Source: Pseudomonas putida S13.1.2
GTDB taxonomy: Bacteria > Pseudomonadota > Gammaproteobacteria > Pseudomonadales > Pseudomonadaceae
Reading direction: 5' to 3'
NCBI RefSeq assembly: GCF_000498395.2
Contig: NZ_CP010979.1
Coordinates: 372,001 to 436,000 of the forward strand
DNA length: 64,000 bases
Positions 20,748 to 30,150 of this stretch are shown here, piece by piece. The stretch's first letter is position 1. Every line of letters begins with the position of its first letter. A program made the translations under genes and the position numbers. Under the pieces are notes generated by a model. The model was not told the DNA's origin and ran no database searches. It saw nothing but the letters and a program-made list of their open reading frames with translations.

Positions 20748-22679
20748 TTAGCATTTATCGCCAGTCGCGGTTGTCTGACCGGGTAACCAGCGTTGCAGCA
20801 CCCGCTGCAGTTCGGTGCGGCGCAAGGGTTTGCTCAGGTAGTCGTCCATGCCGGCAGCCATGCAACGCTCGCGATCGCCCTGCAAGGCGTTGGCCGTCAG
20901 GGCGATGATCGGTAGCCCGGCGCCATTGGGCAGCTGGCGTATGCGCCGGGTAGCTTCGTAGCCATCCAGGTGCGGCAGGCGGCAGTCCATCAGCACGGCG
21001 GCAAAGCGCTGCCGGCCGACCAGATCCACCGCCTCGAGGCCATCCTCGGCCGTGCATACCGCCAGGCCCAGGCTGCGCAGCATGGCTTCGATGACACTCT
21101 GGTTGACCGGATTGTCCTCTACCAGCAGTACCTGGTCATTGTCGGATGCCGTGGGCAGCGCAGCCGTTGGCGGCGCCAGCGGCATGGGGGCAGGGCTGGC
21201 GAGGGCCAGCGGCATCTCCAGGGTAAAGGTCGAACCCATGCCTTCACGGCTTTCACCGCGCAGCTTGCCGCCCATGCGCTCGGCCAAGGTGCGGGCGATG
21301 GACAGCCCCAGCCCGGTACCGCCATAACGGCGGGAGATGGAGCTGTCGGCCTGCTGGAAGGCTACGAACATCATCTCCAGGCGGGCGCTGTCAATGCCGA
21401 TGCCGGTGTCGCGTACGCTGCAGGTCAACCAGATCAGTTGCCGGTCGAGTACCTGCCATCGCGCTTCGACCTGCACCTGCCCGCGTTCGGTGAACTTCAG
21501 GGCGTTGCCTACCAGGTTCAGCAGGATCTGGCGGATGCGCGTGGGGTCGCCGTTCACCTGCAGCTGCGCGATATCAGCCGGCAGTTGCAGGTGCAGCCCA
21601 AGGCCGCGCTGCTGGGCGCTGTGCTGGAACGACTGGACACTGCTGGTGATCAGCTCGCCGAGGTTGAAGTCGATGTGTTCAAGTTGCAGTGCGGCGCGCT
21701 CGATACGCGAGAAATCGAGGATGTCATTGATGACTTTCAGCAAATGCCCGGTGGACTCGCTGGCCACTGCGGTGTAGTCGGCCTGTTCGTTGCTCAGCGT
21801 GGTGGTTTCCAGCAGTTGCAGCATGCCCAGCACGCCATTCATCGGGGTACGTAGCTCATGGCTCATCATCGCCAGGAAGTCCGATTTGGCACGGTTGGCC
21901 TGTTCGGCCTCCTCGCGGGCCTGGATCAGTTCGGCAATGGCCTGCTTCTGTTCATCACTGGCTTGTTCCAGGGCGCTGGCCAGGTTGTTGATGTGGCGCG
22001 CCAGGTGGCCCAGTTCGCTGTCGTCGACCACCGGCAAGGGGGTGTTGTACTCGCCTTGCTGGATGGCCTTGACCGCATGCCCCATGTCACTGATCGGCTT
22101 GGCCAGGCTCAGGGCCAGGCGGCGCGCCAGCAAAAAGGTGAACAGCAAGGCGAACAGCGCCAGGATGCCTGCCTTGATCACGATTTCCTGTTGGCGTTGG
22201 CTGAAGGCGTCATCGGACATGCCGACGATCACCCGGCCCAGGTAGTCATCGCCGATGGCGGGTGTGGCGGCCTTGCCCTGCTGCAGGAAGTCGCTGTCCA
22301 GGCGGATTTGCTGCAGGCGTATGGGCGCCTGGAACACCTCGACGCGTTGCGCGCGGTTGGCGCTTTCGTCGGACTGCTCGACGTACACGAGGATGTGGTT
22401 GCGGCTGTCCTGCACCTCGAGGAAGCGCACGTGCGGGATGCTAAGGGTGGCGCGCATCAGGCCTTCGAGCACTTCGTTGTTGCCCGAGATCACCCCGTAC
22501 TCCGAAGCCGGGGCCAACTGGTTGGCGATCAGCTGCCCGGTGTGGTTGAGCTCCTGGCGCAGGTCCTGGATGCGCACGAAGGTGAAGAAGCTGATCAGCA
22601 GCAAGGTCAGCAGCAGGGCAGGGCCCAGGCTGATGATCTGCGTGCGGGTATGGATGTCCCAACTCAGGCCTTTGCTCAT
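20748..22679 (-). CDS. Hybrid sensor histidine kinase/response regulator
   Basis: A 643-residue membrane-bound hybrid kinase. TM1 spans about residues 16-35 and TM2 about 168-186, enclosing a 130-residue periplasmic domain (of the CHASE8-like or BarA-like size). A HAMP linker follows at 187-240, a coiled coil, then HisKA with the phospho-His274 in [12 protein letters not shown]. The HATPase domain has [20 protein letters not shown] and GGTGLGLS. A receiver domain runs from 516 to 632 with Asp565 ([12 protein letters not shown]), acidic Glu521/Asp522 and Lys617. There is no HPt domain, so an external phosphotransfer protein is needed. The start overlaps the stop of the upstream binding-protein gene (ATGA), linking the kinase to that gene and the TonB receptor. 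Confidence 0.93.
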   Translation of the reverse strand: MSKGLSWDIHTRTQIISLGPALLLTLLLISFFTFVRIQDLRQELNHTGQLIANQLAPASEYGVISGNNEVLEGLMRATLSIPHVRFLEVQDSRNHILVYVEQSDESANRAQRVEVFQAPIRLQQIRLDSDFLQQGKAATPAIGDDYLGRVIVGMSDDAFSQRQQEIVIKAGILALFALLFTFLLARRLALSLAKPISDMGHAVKAIQQGEYNTPLPVVDDSELGHLARHINNLASALEQASDEQKQAIAELIQAREEAEQANRAKSDFLAMMSHELRTPMNGVLGMLQLLETTTLSNEQADYTAVASESTGHLLKVINDILDFSRIERAALQLEHIDFNLGELITSSVQSFQHSAQQRGLGLHLQLPADIAQLQVNGDPTRIRQILLNLVGNALKFTERGQVQVEARWQVLDRQLIWLTCSVRDTGIGIDSARLEMMFVAFQQADSSISRRYGGTGLGLSIARTLAERMGGKLRGESREGMGSTFTLEMPLALASPAPMPLAPPTAALPTASDNDQVLLVEDNPVNQSVIEAMLRSLGLAVCTAEDGLEAVDLVGRQRFAAVLMDCRLPHLDGYEATRRIRQLPNGAGLPIIALTANALQGDRERCMAAGMDDYLSKPLRRTELQRVLQRWLPGQTTATGDKC

Positions 22680-23566
22680 GGCGTGGGCTCTCCTTCTGCC
22701 AGGGCCTTGGCGGCGGCGTTCGGATCGATCGGTTCCAGGCCAAGGGCACGTGCCACCTGCTGGTTGCCACTGACCCCGAAACGTGCCGGGTACAGGCTGC
22801 GCGGCCAGCGCCCCGGCGGCTGGTCGAGCAACTGGTCCAGTACCGCCAGCCAGTCGTCCTGGTCGCTGTAGGTGCTGGCCAGGGCGCCGGCGCGAACAAA
22901 GCCGGCGTTTGGGCCGATCAGCGCCATCTGCCGGCCATAACTGCTCAACAGCAGGTTCTTTACTGTCTTGGAGTTGTACAGGTCCGGGTCATCCAGGCCC
23001 AGCAGCACATCGCTGTTACCCAGCAGGTGCTGCAGGGGCCGGCTGTCACGCAGGTCGGGCCAGTCCTGGGCGATGATCTGAAGGCCCAACGGGCGGGCCG
23101 CATGGCGCAGCTCTTCAAGCAGGAAGCCACTGTGCTCGCCGTACAGCACACCAATGCGCTGTGCCTGTGGCAGCAGGTAACGCGCCAGGCGCAGTTGTCG
23201 GCCCAGCGGTGGGTCGCTCCACAGCAGGGTGAGGAACGCTGGGCGCGACTTTCCCAGGCGCTGTTCAGCCTGCACACGGCTTACCCGCATGGCCAGGGCG
23301 GGCGGGCCGGCGGTTTCACCCAGGCGCCATTCCAGGGCGGCATTGTCCAGCAGAATCAGGCGCTGGTCAGACTTGAGCTGGCCAGGGGTTGGCAGGTCGG
23401 CCGTGGTCTGGAAACGCACATGATCGTGCGGCCGACGGTTTTCGAGTGCGGCGACGAAGCTGCGGATGCCGGGTTGGTCTTGCGCGCCCACCAGCAGAAT
23501 TTCACTGGCGGACAACGGCCCCAATGGCCACAGGCACAGCAGCAACAGGCGCAGCACCAGAGCCAT
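22676..23566 (-). CDS. Periplasmic substrate-binding protein of the ABC_sub_bind type, partner of the hybrid kinase
   Basis: A 296-residue predicted periplasmic protein with signal peptide [20 protein letters not shown] followed by [17 protein letters not shown]. The body resembles the PF04392-type ABC substrate-binding fold: two lobes with [20 protein letters not shown] and [14 protein letters not shown], ending in the family's [17 protein letters not shown] region. No ABC permease or ATPase is near; it lies between a TonB receptor and a hybrid kinase with 4-base overlaps to both. The start at 23566 is supported by the signal peptide and overlap; the frame is open about 100 bases upstream into the receptor gene. 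I infer a role in ligand capture and signalling rather than import. Confidence 0.82.
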   Translation of the reverse strand: MALVLRLLLLCLWPLGPLSASEILLVGAQDQPGIRSFVAALENRRPHDHVRFQTTADLPTPGQLKSDQRLILLDNAALEWRLGETAGPPALAMRVSRVQAEQRLGKSRPAFLTLLWSDPPLGRQLRLARYLLPQAQRIGVLYGEHSGFLLEELRHAARPLGLQIIAQDWPDLRDSRPLQHLLGNSDVLLGLDDPDLYNSKTVKNLLLSSYGRQMALIGPNAGFVRAGALASTYSDQDDWLAVLDQLLDQPPGRWPRSLYPARFGVSGNQQVARALGLEPIDPNAAAKALAEGEPTP

Positions 23567-25713
23567 CAGAACGCCAGCTCCGCGCTGAAGCTGAGGCGGT
23601 GGCGGCTGTCGTAGCGGTTCTGCACGGTCGTGGTCGGCTCGTCGTCCAGGCGCTGCTGCCACAACGCCGCCAGTTCCAGGTTGCTGCCCTGTACCCGAAG
23701 GCGCTTGGCCAGGCGCAGGTCCAGGCGTTCGTAGCGGTACTGGTTGAGCGCATCGTCACCGTAGTAGAACAGCGCACTCGACCAGCCATCGCCCCATTCG
23801 CGCATCCACCCGACCGAGCCGCTGTTGCGGGCGCTGAGGCGGCGGTCGTCGGGGTTGCTGGCCCAGGCATCGACATAGGCGTAGGTCAGGCGCAGGCGGT
23901 CACGCAGTGTGGGGCGCCAGTCCAGTTGCGTCTCGCTGCCGCTGAACCGCGCTTTGTTGGCGTTGCTGGCGACGTACTGGTTGTTCTTCAGGGGCTCGCT
24001 GATCATGCCGGTGATCTCGTCGTAGAACAGCTTCACATCCATGCTCAGGTCAATGTCGCTGAAGTAGCCGTTGTAGCCCAGTTCGCGCGAGCGCATGCGC
24101 TCTTGATCGAGGTCGCCCGGGCCGCGGGTCTTGACGAAATACTCGCCGTGCTGCTGGCCGAACGCGTTGGGGCTGAGGTTTTTGACCGTGTAGCTCCAGT
24201 TGATGTTGTTCTCGAACATGTCGGGCGAGCGCACCGCCTCGGAATACACTGCGCGCAGGCCGTGGCGCGGGGTGATCAGGTAGTTGACCGCGACGCGCGG
24301 GGTCAGCGAACTGCCAGACAGCCGCGAATCCTCGAACATGGCGCCACCCTGCAGGATCCAGTGTTCGTCGGCGCGCCATTCCAGTTGGCCGAACAGGCGC
24401 CAGGTCTGGTCGTCGAGGCTGCCGTTGAAGTAAGTCTGCGAGTCGGCACGATCATAGCGGTAGTTCACGCCGCTGAGCAGGCGCAGGCTGTCGGTCAGGC
24501 TGAGGGTGTCCTGGATTTCCAGGTCATAGCGGGTTTCGCGGGTGCTCTGGTCGACATCGCCGCACACCACACTGCTGCCGCCCTGGTTGTTCCACTGATC
24601 CTTGATGGCATCGACCAGCGCTTGTTCTGCCGGGTTGTTGCTGGGCGGTGGATTGTTGGCACCGCGTGCCACCAGCTCGGCGTAATTGGGGTTCATCTGC
24701 CACAGCCGGGTCAGTTCGGGGCTGAACGACAGTGCGGCATCACAGGCCCGCCAGACCTGTTGGCGGTCGAAGTGTTGTGCCGAACCCTGCACATACAGGC
24801 TGTGATCGGGGTTGAAATCGATGTTCCAGCGAACCGACCCTGCGTAGTCCTTGGCATTGACGTCGGCATTGTCGCCGCGCTGGGTGACGTAGGGGAATAC
24901 CGGCTGGTAAGTATAGGGCCGCTGGTTGCTGCCTTCTTTTGCCGCCAGTTGCCATTCCAGGGTCTGGTTCAGCGACAGGTTGTGGCTGGCACTGAGGTTG
25001 AAACGGGTCAGCCGGCGGCTGTCCCGGTAATCCTGGCCGAACTGGTCGCGGTCGAAACCGTCGTCCTGCTGGCCTGACAGCGACAGGCGCATGTCGCCGC
25101 CGTCCCAGCCGAAGCCGTGGCTGGCATAGAAGTCGTTGATGCCGTCCTCGCCGCGGGTCACCTTCAGCCGTGTGCCATGGCTGTCGGCGGGGTTGCGGGT
25201 GAGGATGTTGACCACCGCCATCAGCGCGTTGGCGCCGTAGCTGACCGTGTTGGGGCCGCGGAACACCTCGATGCGCTCGATGTCTTCCATGGCCAGGGGG
25301 ATGTCGCTCCAGTCCACCGTGGCCAGGCCAGCGCGGTACACCGAACGGCCATCGATCAGCACCTGCATGCGCCGCGCTTCGCTGGCGTTGCTGCCGTGGT
25401 AGTTGACCGTCGGCTGGTTGCCGGCGCCGTAGCCGATCATCATGCCCGGTACCAGGCGCAGCAGTTCGGGGATGTCGCGCGCGCCGCTGGCGCGGATCAG
25501 TTCGCTGTCGAGCACGGTCATGCTGCCCGGGACTGCCGCCGGGGATTGTTTCAGGCGCGTGGCGGTCAGAACCTGCGGCAGGTCGCTGTTGTCGATGAAC
25601 AGGTCGTCGGCCATGGCTGGGCCTGCGAGCAGGGCAGTCACTATCAGCAGGCGCGGGAACGGGGGCGAGCCAGGGAACACGGGGCGGCCTTGTATCAGGA
25701 TTGAAACAGGCAT
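23566..25713 (-). CDS. TonB-dependent outer-membrane receptor
   Basis: A 715-residue TonB-dependent receptor. A signal peptide (RLLIVTALLAGPAMA) is followed by the plug domain with VLTATRLKQSPAAVPGSM, VLIDGRSVYRAG and IERIEVFRGPNTVSYGANA, and a 22-strand barrel that ends in aromatic LSFSAELAF. There is no N-terminal STN signalling domain, so it does not act through a FecR-type pathway. Two barrel cysteines (ACDAALSF and VVCGDVDQ) may form a loop disulfide. The ligand is unknown; the plug resembles the vitamin-B12/colicin class more than siderophore receptors. The stop overlaps the start of the periplasmic binding-protein gene, and the hybrid kinase follows. Confidence 0.93.
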   Translation of the reverse strand: MPVSILIQGRPVFPGSPPFPRLLIVTALLAGPAMADDLFIDNSDLPQVLTATRLKQSPAAVPGSMTVLDSELIRASGARDIPELLRLVPGMMIGYGAGNQPTVNYHGSNASEARRMQVLIDGRSVYRAGLATVDWSDIPLAMEDIERIEVFRGPNTVSYGANALMAVVNILTRNPADSHGTRLKVTRGEDGINDFYASHGFGWDGGDMRLSLSGQQDDGFDRDQFGQDYRDSRRLTRFNLSASHNLSLNQTLEWQLAAKEGSNQRPYTYQPVFPYVTQRGDNADVNAKDYAGSVRWNIDFNPDHSLYVQGSAQHFDRQQVWRACDAALSFSPELTRLWQMNPNYAELVARGANNPPPSNNPAEQALVDAIKDQWNNQGGSSVVCGDVDQSTRETRYDLEIQDTLSLTDSLRLLSGVNYRYDRADSQTYFNGSLDDQTWRLFGQLEWRADEHWILQGGAMFEDSRLSGSSLTPRVAVNYLITPRHGLRAVYSEAVRSPDMFENNINWSYTVKNLSPNAFGQQHGEYFVKTRGPGDLDQERMRSRELGYNGYFSDIDLSMDVKLFYDEITGMISEPLKNNQYVASNANKARFSGSETQLDWRPTLRDRLRLTYAYVDAWASNPDDRRLSARNSGSVGWMREWGDGWSSALFYYGDDALNQYRYERLDLRLAKRLRVQGSNLELAALWQQRLDDEPTTTVQNRYDSRHRLSFSAELAF

Positions 25714-25791
25714 GGTAACTGACCTTGGCGTATTTTCCAGTGATCTGCGGCGGTTTTGCAGCGTGTGTGCCTTGACGCTTCATGGGGGCGG

Positions 25792-25840
25792 AAATCGAGC
25801 GCCGCCCGGGCGGCGCATCGCGAGCAAGCTCGCTCCTACA
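25792..25840. repeat. Single REP-like element (ATCGAGCGCCGCCCG type)
   Basis: ATCGAGCGCCGCCCGGGCGG...GCTCGCTCCTACA; contains the palindromes GCCGCCCGGGCGGC and CGAGCAAGCTCG. A near-identical copy in the opposite orientation lies at 55886-55933 and a shortened one at 50422-50455. Confidence 0.8.
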
Positions 25841-25883
25841 GTTGTTGCAACTGGCCATGACAGTGTCATCTGCGTTGCTGGCC

Positions 25884-25911
25884 TTGGCGCAAGGCAGGCG
25901 AGCCGTATAAT
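25884..25911 (+). promoter_or_regulatory. Probable sigma-70 promoter of gpsA
   Basis: TTGGCG (25884-25889) and a perfect TATAAT (25906-25911) with a 16-base spacer, 42 bases before the gpsA ATG. Confidence 0.65.
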
Positions 25912-25952
25912 GGCGGGGTCGCCACTTAACTTTTGGCTTTAACGGATTGAAT

Positions 25953-26978
25953 ATGACTGAACAGCAACCTGTTGCAGTTCTGGGAGGCGGCAGCTTCGGC
26001 ACCGCCGTGGCGAACCTGCTGGCGCAAAATGGTGTGCCGGTGCGCCAATGGATGCGCGACCCGGCGCAGGCCGAGGCCATGCGCGTCAACCGCGAGAACC
26101 CGCGCTACCTCAAGGGCATCCGCCTGCATGATGGCGTGGAACCGGTCAACGACCTGCTGGGCACCTTGCAGGCCAGCCAGCTGGTTTTCGTCGCCCTGCC
26201 ATCAAGCGCCTTGCGCAGTGTGCTGGCGCCCCACGCCGAGCTGTTGCGGGGTAAGGGCCTGGTCAGCCTGACCAAAGGTATCGAGGCGCAAAGCTTCAAG
26301 CTGATGAGCCAGATCCTTGAAGAAATCGCCCCCGATGCCCGCATCGGCGTGCTGTCGGGCCCCAACCTGGCCCGCGAGATCGCCGAACATGCGCTGACCG
26401 CCACGGTGGTCGCCAGCGAGGACGAACAACTCTGCCAGCAAGTGCAGGCTGTACTGCACGGGCGCACCTTCCGTGTCTACGCCAGCGCCGACCGCTTCGG
26501 CGTCGAGTTGGGCGGGGCGCTGAAAAACGTCTACGCCATCATCGCAGGCATGGCTGTGGCCTTGGGGATGGGCGAGAACACCAAGAGCATGCTGATTACC
26601 CGGGCCTTGGCCGAGATGACCCGCTTTGCCGTCAGCCAGGGCGCCAACCCCATGACCTTCCTTGGCTTGGCCGGTGTCGGTGACCTGATCGTCACCTGCT
26701 CCTCGCCCAAGAGCCGCAACTACCAGGTGGGCCATGCGCTGGGCCAGGGCCTGAGCCTGGACGAGGCGGTCAACCGCCTGGGCGAAGTGGCCGAAGGTGT
26801 CAACACCCTCAAGGTGCTCAAGGCCAAGGCGCAGGAAGTGCAGGTGTACATGCCGCTGGTAGCGGGCCTGCATGCCATTCTGTTCGAAGGTCGCACGTTG
26901 AACCAGGTGATCGAGCACTTGATGCGCGCCGAGCCCAAGACCGATGTCGATTTCATTTCCATCAGCGGTTTCAACTGA
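25953..26978 (+). CDS. gpsA: Glycerol-3-phosphate dehydrogenase [NAD(P)+]
   Basis: GpsA reduces dihydroxyacetone phosphate to sn-glycerol 3-phosphate, the backbone for phospholipids. The 341-residue protein has the N-terminal NAD(P) motif [19 protein letters not shown], the [13 protein letters not shown] segment, and the catalytic-lysine region [17 protein letters not shown]; the C-terminal helical domain carries [21 protein letters not shown] chose the ATG at 25953; a TTG two codons earlier is unlikely. It leads a probable operon with the DUF4389 gene (36-base gap) and sixA. Confidence 0.97.
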   Translation: MTEQQPVAVLGGGSFGTAVANLLAQNGVPVRQWMRDPAQAEAMRVNRENPRYLKGIRLHDGVEPVNDLLGTLQASQLVFVALPSSALRSVLAPHAELLRGKGLVSLTKGIEAQSFKLMSQILEEIAPDARIGVLSGPNLAREIAEHALTATVVASEDEQLCQQVQAVLHGRTFRVYASADRFGVELGGALKNVYAIIAGMAVALGMGENTKSMLITRALAEMTRFAVSQGANPMTFLGLAGVGDLIVTCSSPKSRNYQVGHALGQGLSLDEAVNRLGEVAEGVNTLKVLKAKAQEVQVYMPLVAGLHAILFEGRTLNQVIEHLMRAEPKTDVDFISISGFN

Positions 26979-27014
26979 GCCCTTGGCGGCTCTGACACGA
27001 GCAAGGAGCAACAC

Positions 27015-27362
27015 ATGAACGATACGCCCGAACGCGCCCAGCGTGAGTCGATCATCCTGCGGGTCCTGTGGATGCTGGTGTTCCTGGTGGTCTGGCAACT
27101 GGCCGAGTTGCTGCTCGGCGGCCTGGTGCTGGTGCAACTGATCTACCGCCTGGTGTATGGCGCGCCCAGCGCCAGCCTGATGAACTTCGGCGACAGCCTG
27201 AGCCAGTACCTGGCGCAGATCGGCCGCTACGGCAGCTTTCACACTGAGCAGAAGCCCTGGCCGTTTGCCGACTGGCCAGCACCGCGTGCCCCGGAAGGCG
27301 AGGCGCCGCATGCCGTGGCCCCGGCCCCGCACTCGGTGCGGGACGAGGAACCCAAGCTGTGA
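27015..27362 (+). CDS. DUF4389 family membrane protein
   Basis: A 115-residue protein with one strong hydrophobic stretch, LRVLWMLVFLVVWQLAELLL, followed by a second (GGLVLVQLIYRLV) and the family segment NFGDSLSQYLAQIGRYGSF. The C-terminal third is Pro/Ala-rich and probably disordered. DUF4389 proteins are small inner-membrane proteins of unknown function. The ATG at 27015 follows AAGGAGCAACAC. Its stop overlaps the GTG start of sixA by four bases. Confidence 0.88.
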   Translation: MNDTPERAQRESIILRVLWMLVFLVVWQLAELLLGGLVLVQLIYRLVYGAPSASLMNFGDSLSQYLAQIGRYGSFHTEQKPWPFADWPAPRAPEGEAPHAVAPAPHSVRDEEPKL

Positions 27363-27817
27363 AGCTGTGGGTGCTGCGCCACGGTGAGGCAGAGCCGCGG
27401 GCCAATACCGATGCCGAGCGCCGCCTTACCGGGCATGGCCGCGAGCAGGTGCTGCGCAGCGCTGCTCGCCTGCTGGGCCAGCCACTGCAGGCGATTATCG
27501 CCAGCCCGTACGTGCGCGCCCAGCAAACGGCGGCGTTGGTGCACGACACCCTGGGTTTCAGGGAACCCGTGCGCACCGTACCGTGGTTGACGCCAGAGAG
27601 TGATGTGCAGCAGGTGATCGGCGAAATCGAACGGCTGGGCCTGGAGCATGTACTGCTGGTCAGCCATCAGCCGCTGGTGGGGACCTTGGTCGGCGCGCTG
27701 GAGCAGGGGCATCAGCAGCAGCCAGCGGCCATGAGTACTGCCAGCCTGGCGGAGCTGGAAGGGGAGTGGCCACTGGCTGGGCTGATGACCCTTCGGGCGA
27801 TCCACCCACCGGTGTGA
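27359..27817 (+). CDS. sixA: Phosphohistidine phosphatase SixA
   Basis: SixA is a small histidine phosphatase that removes phosphate from phosphohistidine in HPt domains and, in E. coli, from the nitrogen phosphotransferase system. The 152 residues open with the catalytic LRHGEAEP (Arg7, His8), with IIASPYVRAQQTA and the second catalytic histidine in LLVSHQPLVGTLVG. The start is GTG within GTGA, overlapping the DUF4389 stop. The protein is about the normal length. Its target here cannot be told from sequence; a hybrid kinase lies 5 kb away but there is no direct link. Confidence 0.92.
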   Translation: MKLWVLRHGEAEPRANTDAERRLTGHGREQVLRSAARLLGQPLQAIIASPYVRAQQTAALVHDTLGFREPVRTVPWLTPESDVQQVIGEIERLGLEHVLLVSHQPLVGTLVGALEQGHQQQPAAMSTASLAELEGEWPLAGLMTLRAIHPPV

Positions 27818-27917
27818 TCTCCCGGTAAATCGATAAGGCAACTGGCATTTTTGTCAGTTGTCGCACTTGATGGCCTCTTGCTAGCGTTGCTCAAAGCAAT
27901 CAGTCAGGGAGCAGCGG

Positions 27918-28304
27918 ATGAGCGGTGAAATGCGGGAACTGTTGAGTTCCCTGGACTTGCAACCCACCGTAGACAAGGTGGGGCAAGGGATTGCCCTGGA
28001 CTTTGCTCAGTACAGCCTGCTGCGCGACTCGGCCGACGCCAAGCTCTACCAACTGCTGCACAAGGTCAACAGCAACAGCAGCCTGGAGTCTGTTACCCGG
28101 CAGCAAAGCGAGCAAGACCTGCGCACGCTACACGACGCCTGCCTGCGGGTCTCCCACCTGCTGCAAACCAGTTGCCTGGCCTTGCGCCGCCTGCAGCTCG
28201 ACTTTCAGGACCAGCGCCTGGCCCGTGAGGCGCTGGAAAGCCAGTTGGCCTACATGCAAGCCTGCTTGCGCCGGTCTCTGGCCAGCTTCGACCGCTCGGC
28301 ATGA
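27918..28304 (+). CDS. Conserved hypothetical protein, predicted alpha-helical
   Basis: A 128-residue protein without a recognised domain. It has no signal peptide or membrane segment and is mostly predicted helix with many Leu, Gln and Arg residues (RQQSEQDLRTLHDACLRVSH, FQDQRLAREALESQLAYMQA), suggesting a coiled-coil or scaffold. The ATG follows AGGGAGCAGCGG. The 100-base gap upstream contains an imperfect palindrome, CAACTG-N10-CAGTTG at 27839-27860. It may be transcribed with the hydrolase genes downstream. Function unknown. Confidence 0.75.
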   Translation: MSGEMRELLSSLDLQPTVDKVGQGIALDFAQYSLLRDSADAKLYQLLHKVNSNSSLESVTRQQSEQDLRTLHDACLRVSHLLQTSCLALRRLQLDFQDQRLAREALESQLAYMQACLRRSLASFDRSA

Positions 28305-28397
28305 CCTGATAGCCCTCGCCGATGACCTTTCCGGATGTTGCTGAATGGCGCCCCGATGCCGACAATGAGCCTTCATCTTCCGTCCGGACCAGGCGCC

Positions 28398-29186
28398 ATG
28401 TCGCAGCAGATCTTCTTCGCTCATGCCAACGGTTTCCCTTCGGCCACCTACGGCAAGCTGTTCGCTGCCCTGGCGCCGGACTACCAGGTGCAGCACCTGG
28501 CCCAGCACGGGCACGATCCGCGCTTTCCGGTGGACGACAACTGGCAGAGCCTGGTGGATGAGCTGCTGCATCACCTGGCGCAGCAGGACCAGCCCATCTG
28601 GGGTGTAGGGCATTCGCTGGGGGGTGTGTTGCACCTGCACGCTGCCTTGCGTCGCCCCGAGTACTACCGCGGGGTGGTGATGCTCGACTCGCCGGTGCTC
28701 ACCCGTGCCGACCAGTGGCTGCTGCGCACCGCCAAGCGTTTCGGTTTCATTGACCGCATCACCCCGGCCGGCCGCACGTTGGGGCGCCGCGAAGTGTTCA
28801 ATGACCGCGACAGTGCCCGGCGCTATTTTGCCGGCAAATCGCTGTTTCGCCATTTTGACCCCGACTGCCTCGAAGCCTATGTAGAACACGGCCTGCAGGC
28901 GATGGCGCAGGGGCTGCAATTGCGCTTCGATCCTGCCACCGAAATCAGTATCTACCGCAGCATCCCGCACACCAGCCCCGCACCCGCACGGCAGTTGCAG
29001 GTGCCGCTGGCCATGGTGCGCGGCGAGCGCAGCAACGTCATTCGCCGTCACCACACCTTCGCGGTGCGCGGCATGCCCAAAGGCGAATATCACAGTGTGC
29101 CCGGCGGCCACATGTTCCCGTTGGAGCGCCCGACCGACACCGCCAGTTTGATCAAGGGCCTGTTCGACCGCTGGAGCCAGGCATGA
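28398..29186 (+). CDS. Alpha/beta hydrolase (first of a coupled pair)
   Basis: A 262-residue alpha/beta-fold hydrolase. The oxyanion motif is near the N-terminus (FFAHANGFPSATY), the nucleophile is Ser73 in GVGHSLGGVLHL, and the catalytic His is in GEYHSVPGGHMFPLE near the C-terminus. No signal peptide. The ATG at 28398 (MSQQIFFAHANG) starts directly with the first strand; in-frame ATGs at 28365 or earlier would add a short unstructured tail, and I cannot exclude them. The stop overlaps the start of the next hydrolase (ATGA). Substrate unknown. Confidence 0.87.
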   Translation: MSQQIFFAHANGFPSATYGKLFAALAPDYQVQHLAQHGHDPRFPVDDNWQSLVDELLHHLAQQDQPIWGVGHSLGGVLHLHAALRRPEYYRGVVMLDSPVLTRADQWLLRTAKRFGFIDRITPAGRTLGRREVFNDRDSARRYFAGKSLFRHFDPDCLEAYVEHGLQAMAQGLQLRFDPATEISIYRSIPHTSPAPARQLQVPLAMVRGERSNVIRRHHTFAVRGMPKGEYHSVPGGHMFPLERPTDTASLIKGLFDRWSQA

Positions 29187-30037
29187 GCGCGCAGGTGCAG
29201 GAGGTGCGCCTGAGCCTGGGCCATATCGAACTGGCGGCGCACCTGTTCGGCCCCGAGGACGGGCTGCCGGTGATTGCCCTGCATGGCTGGCTGGATAACG
29301 CCAACAGTTTCGCCCGCCTGGCGCCGCAACTGAAGGGCCTGCGCATCGTCGCCCTGGACCTGGCCGGGCACGGTTACTCGGAACACCGCCCGCCTGGCGC
29401 CGGCTATGCCCTGGCCGACTATGCCCACGACGTGCTGCGGGTTGCCGAGCAGCTGGGCTGGCAGCGTTTCGCCCTGTTAGGCCATTCGCTGGGCGCAATC
29501 ATTTCGGTACAACTGGCCGGTGCCTTGCCCGACCGGGTCAGCCACCTGGCGTTGATCGACGGTGTCATCCCGCCGACCGGTGCCGAGCAGGACGCCGGCG
29601 AGCGTTTAGGGATGGCACTGCAAGCCCAGCTGCGGCTGGATGGCAAACGCAAGTCGGTGTACGCAACGCTGGAGGAAGGCGTGCAGGCCCGGATGAAAGG
29701 CATGGTCGCGGTCAGCCGCGAGGCTGCCGAATTGCTGGCGCAACGTGGCCTGATGCCGGTGCCTGGAGGTTACAGCTGGCGCAGTGACAGCCGCCTCACC
29801 CTGCCATCGCCGGTACGCCTGAGTGAAGCCCAGGCCATGGCCCATGTACGCCGGGTGAGTTGCCCGGCGCTGTTGGTAGTGGCCGCCGACGGCATGCTGG
29901 CGCGCCACGCCGCGTTGCTGGAGCAGCTACCCTTTGAACAAGCGACGCTGCCCGGTGGCCATCACCTGCACCTGAATGACGAGCACGGCGCGGTGCTTGT
30001 CGCAGACTGTATCAATCGCTTCTTTGGCTTTGCTTGA
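29183..30037 (+). CDS. Alpha/beta hydrolase (second of a coupled pair)
   Basis: A 284-residue alpha/beta hydrolase of the epoxide-hydrolase/esterase-like group. Features are IALHGWLDNANSF (oxyanion HGW), ALDLAGHGYSEH, the nucleophile Ser102 in LLGHSLGAIISVQLAG, and the C-terminal catalytic His in LPGGHHLHLND. It is cytoplasmic and starts inside the stop of the preceding hydrolase, so the two are translationally coupled. The two sequences are only distantly related, so this is not a recent duplication. Substrate unknown. Confidence 0.9.
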   Translation: MSAQVQEVRLSLGHIELAAHLFGPEDGLPVIALHGWLDNANSFARLAPQLKGLRIVALDLAGHGYSEHRPPGAGYALADYAHDVLRVAEQLGWQRFALLGHSLGAIISVQLAGALPDRVSHLALIDGVIPPTGAEQDAGERLGMALQAQLRLDGKRKSVYATLEEGVQARMKGMVAVSREAAELLAQRGLMPVPGGYSWRSDSRLTLPSPVRLSEAQAMAHVRRVSCPALLVVAADGMLARHAALLEQLPFEQATLPGGHHLHLNDEHGAVLVADCINRFFGFA

Positions 30038-30087
30038 CTTGCACCGGACAAGTGTCGAGGCTTGGCGGGTTGAACAGGGAGACAACC

Positions 30088-30150
30088 ATGCAACTGCCAG
30101 ACATCCTGGAGCTTCATTTCGGCGCAGTGCGCCGCCTGGTTCGCCAATGA
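30088..30150 (+). CDS. Possible 20-codon small ORF coupled to the DUF4892 gene
   Basis: ATG at 30088 is preceded by GGGAGACAACC, a good ribosome-binding site, and reads MQLPDILELHFGAVRRLVRQ before a TGA that overlaps the ATG of the DUF4892 gene (ATGA). This upstream gene-like layout resembles a translational-coupling leader or the remnant of a longer gene. The DUF4892 start itself has no ribosome-binding site of its own, which favours coupling. No known family. Confidence 0.4.
   Translation: MQLPDILELHFGAVRRLVRQ

Noticed and set aside
25792..25840. REP-like element considered as the terminator of an upstream gene
   Set aside because: It lies between divergent promoters (TonB receptor on minus, gpsA on plus), so there is no transcript to terminate here.
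27839..27860. CAACTG-N10-CAGTTG palindrome considered as a regulator site
   Set aside because: It does not match LexA or another operator I know, and the T-rich loop could equally be a weak terminator after sixA.
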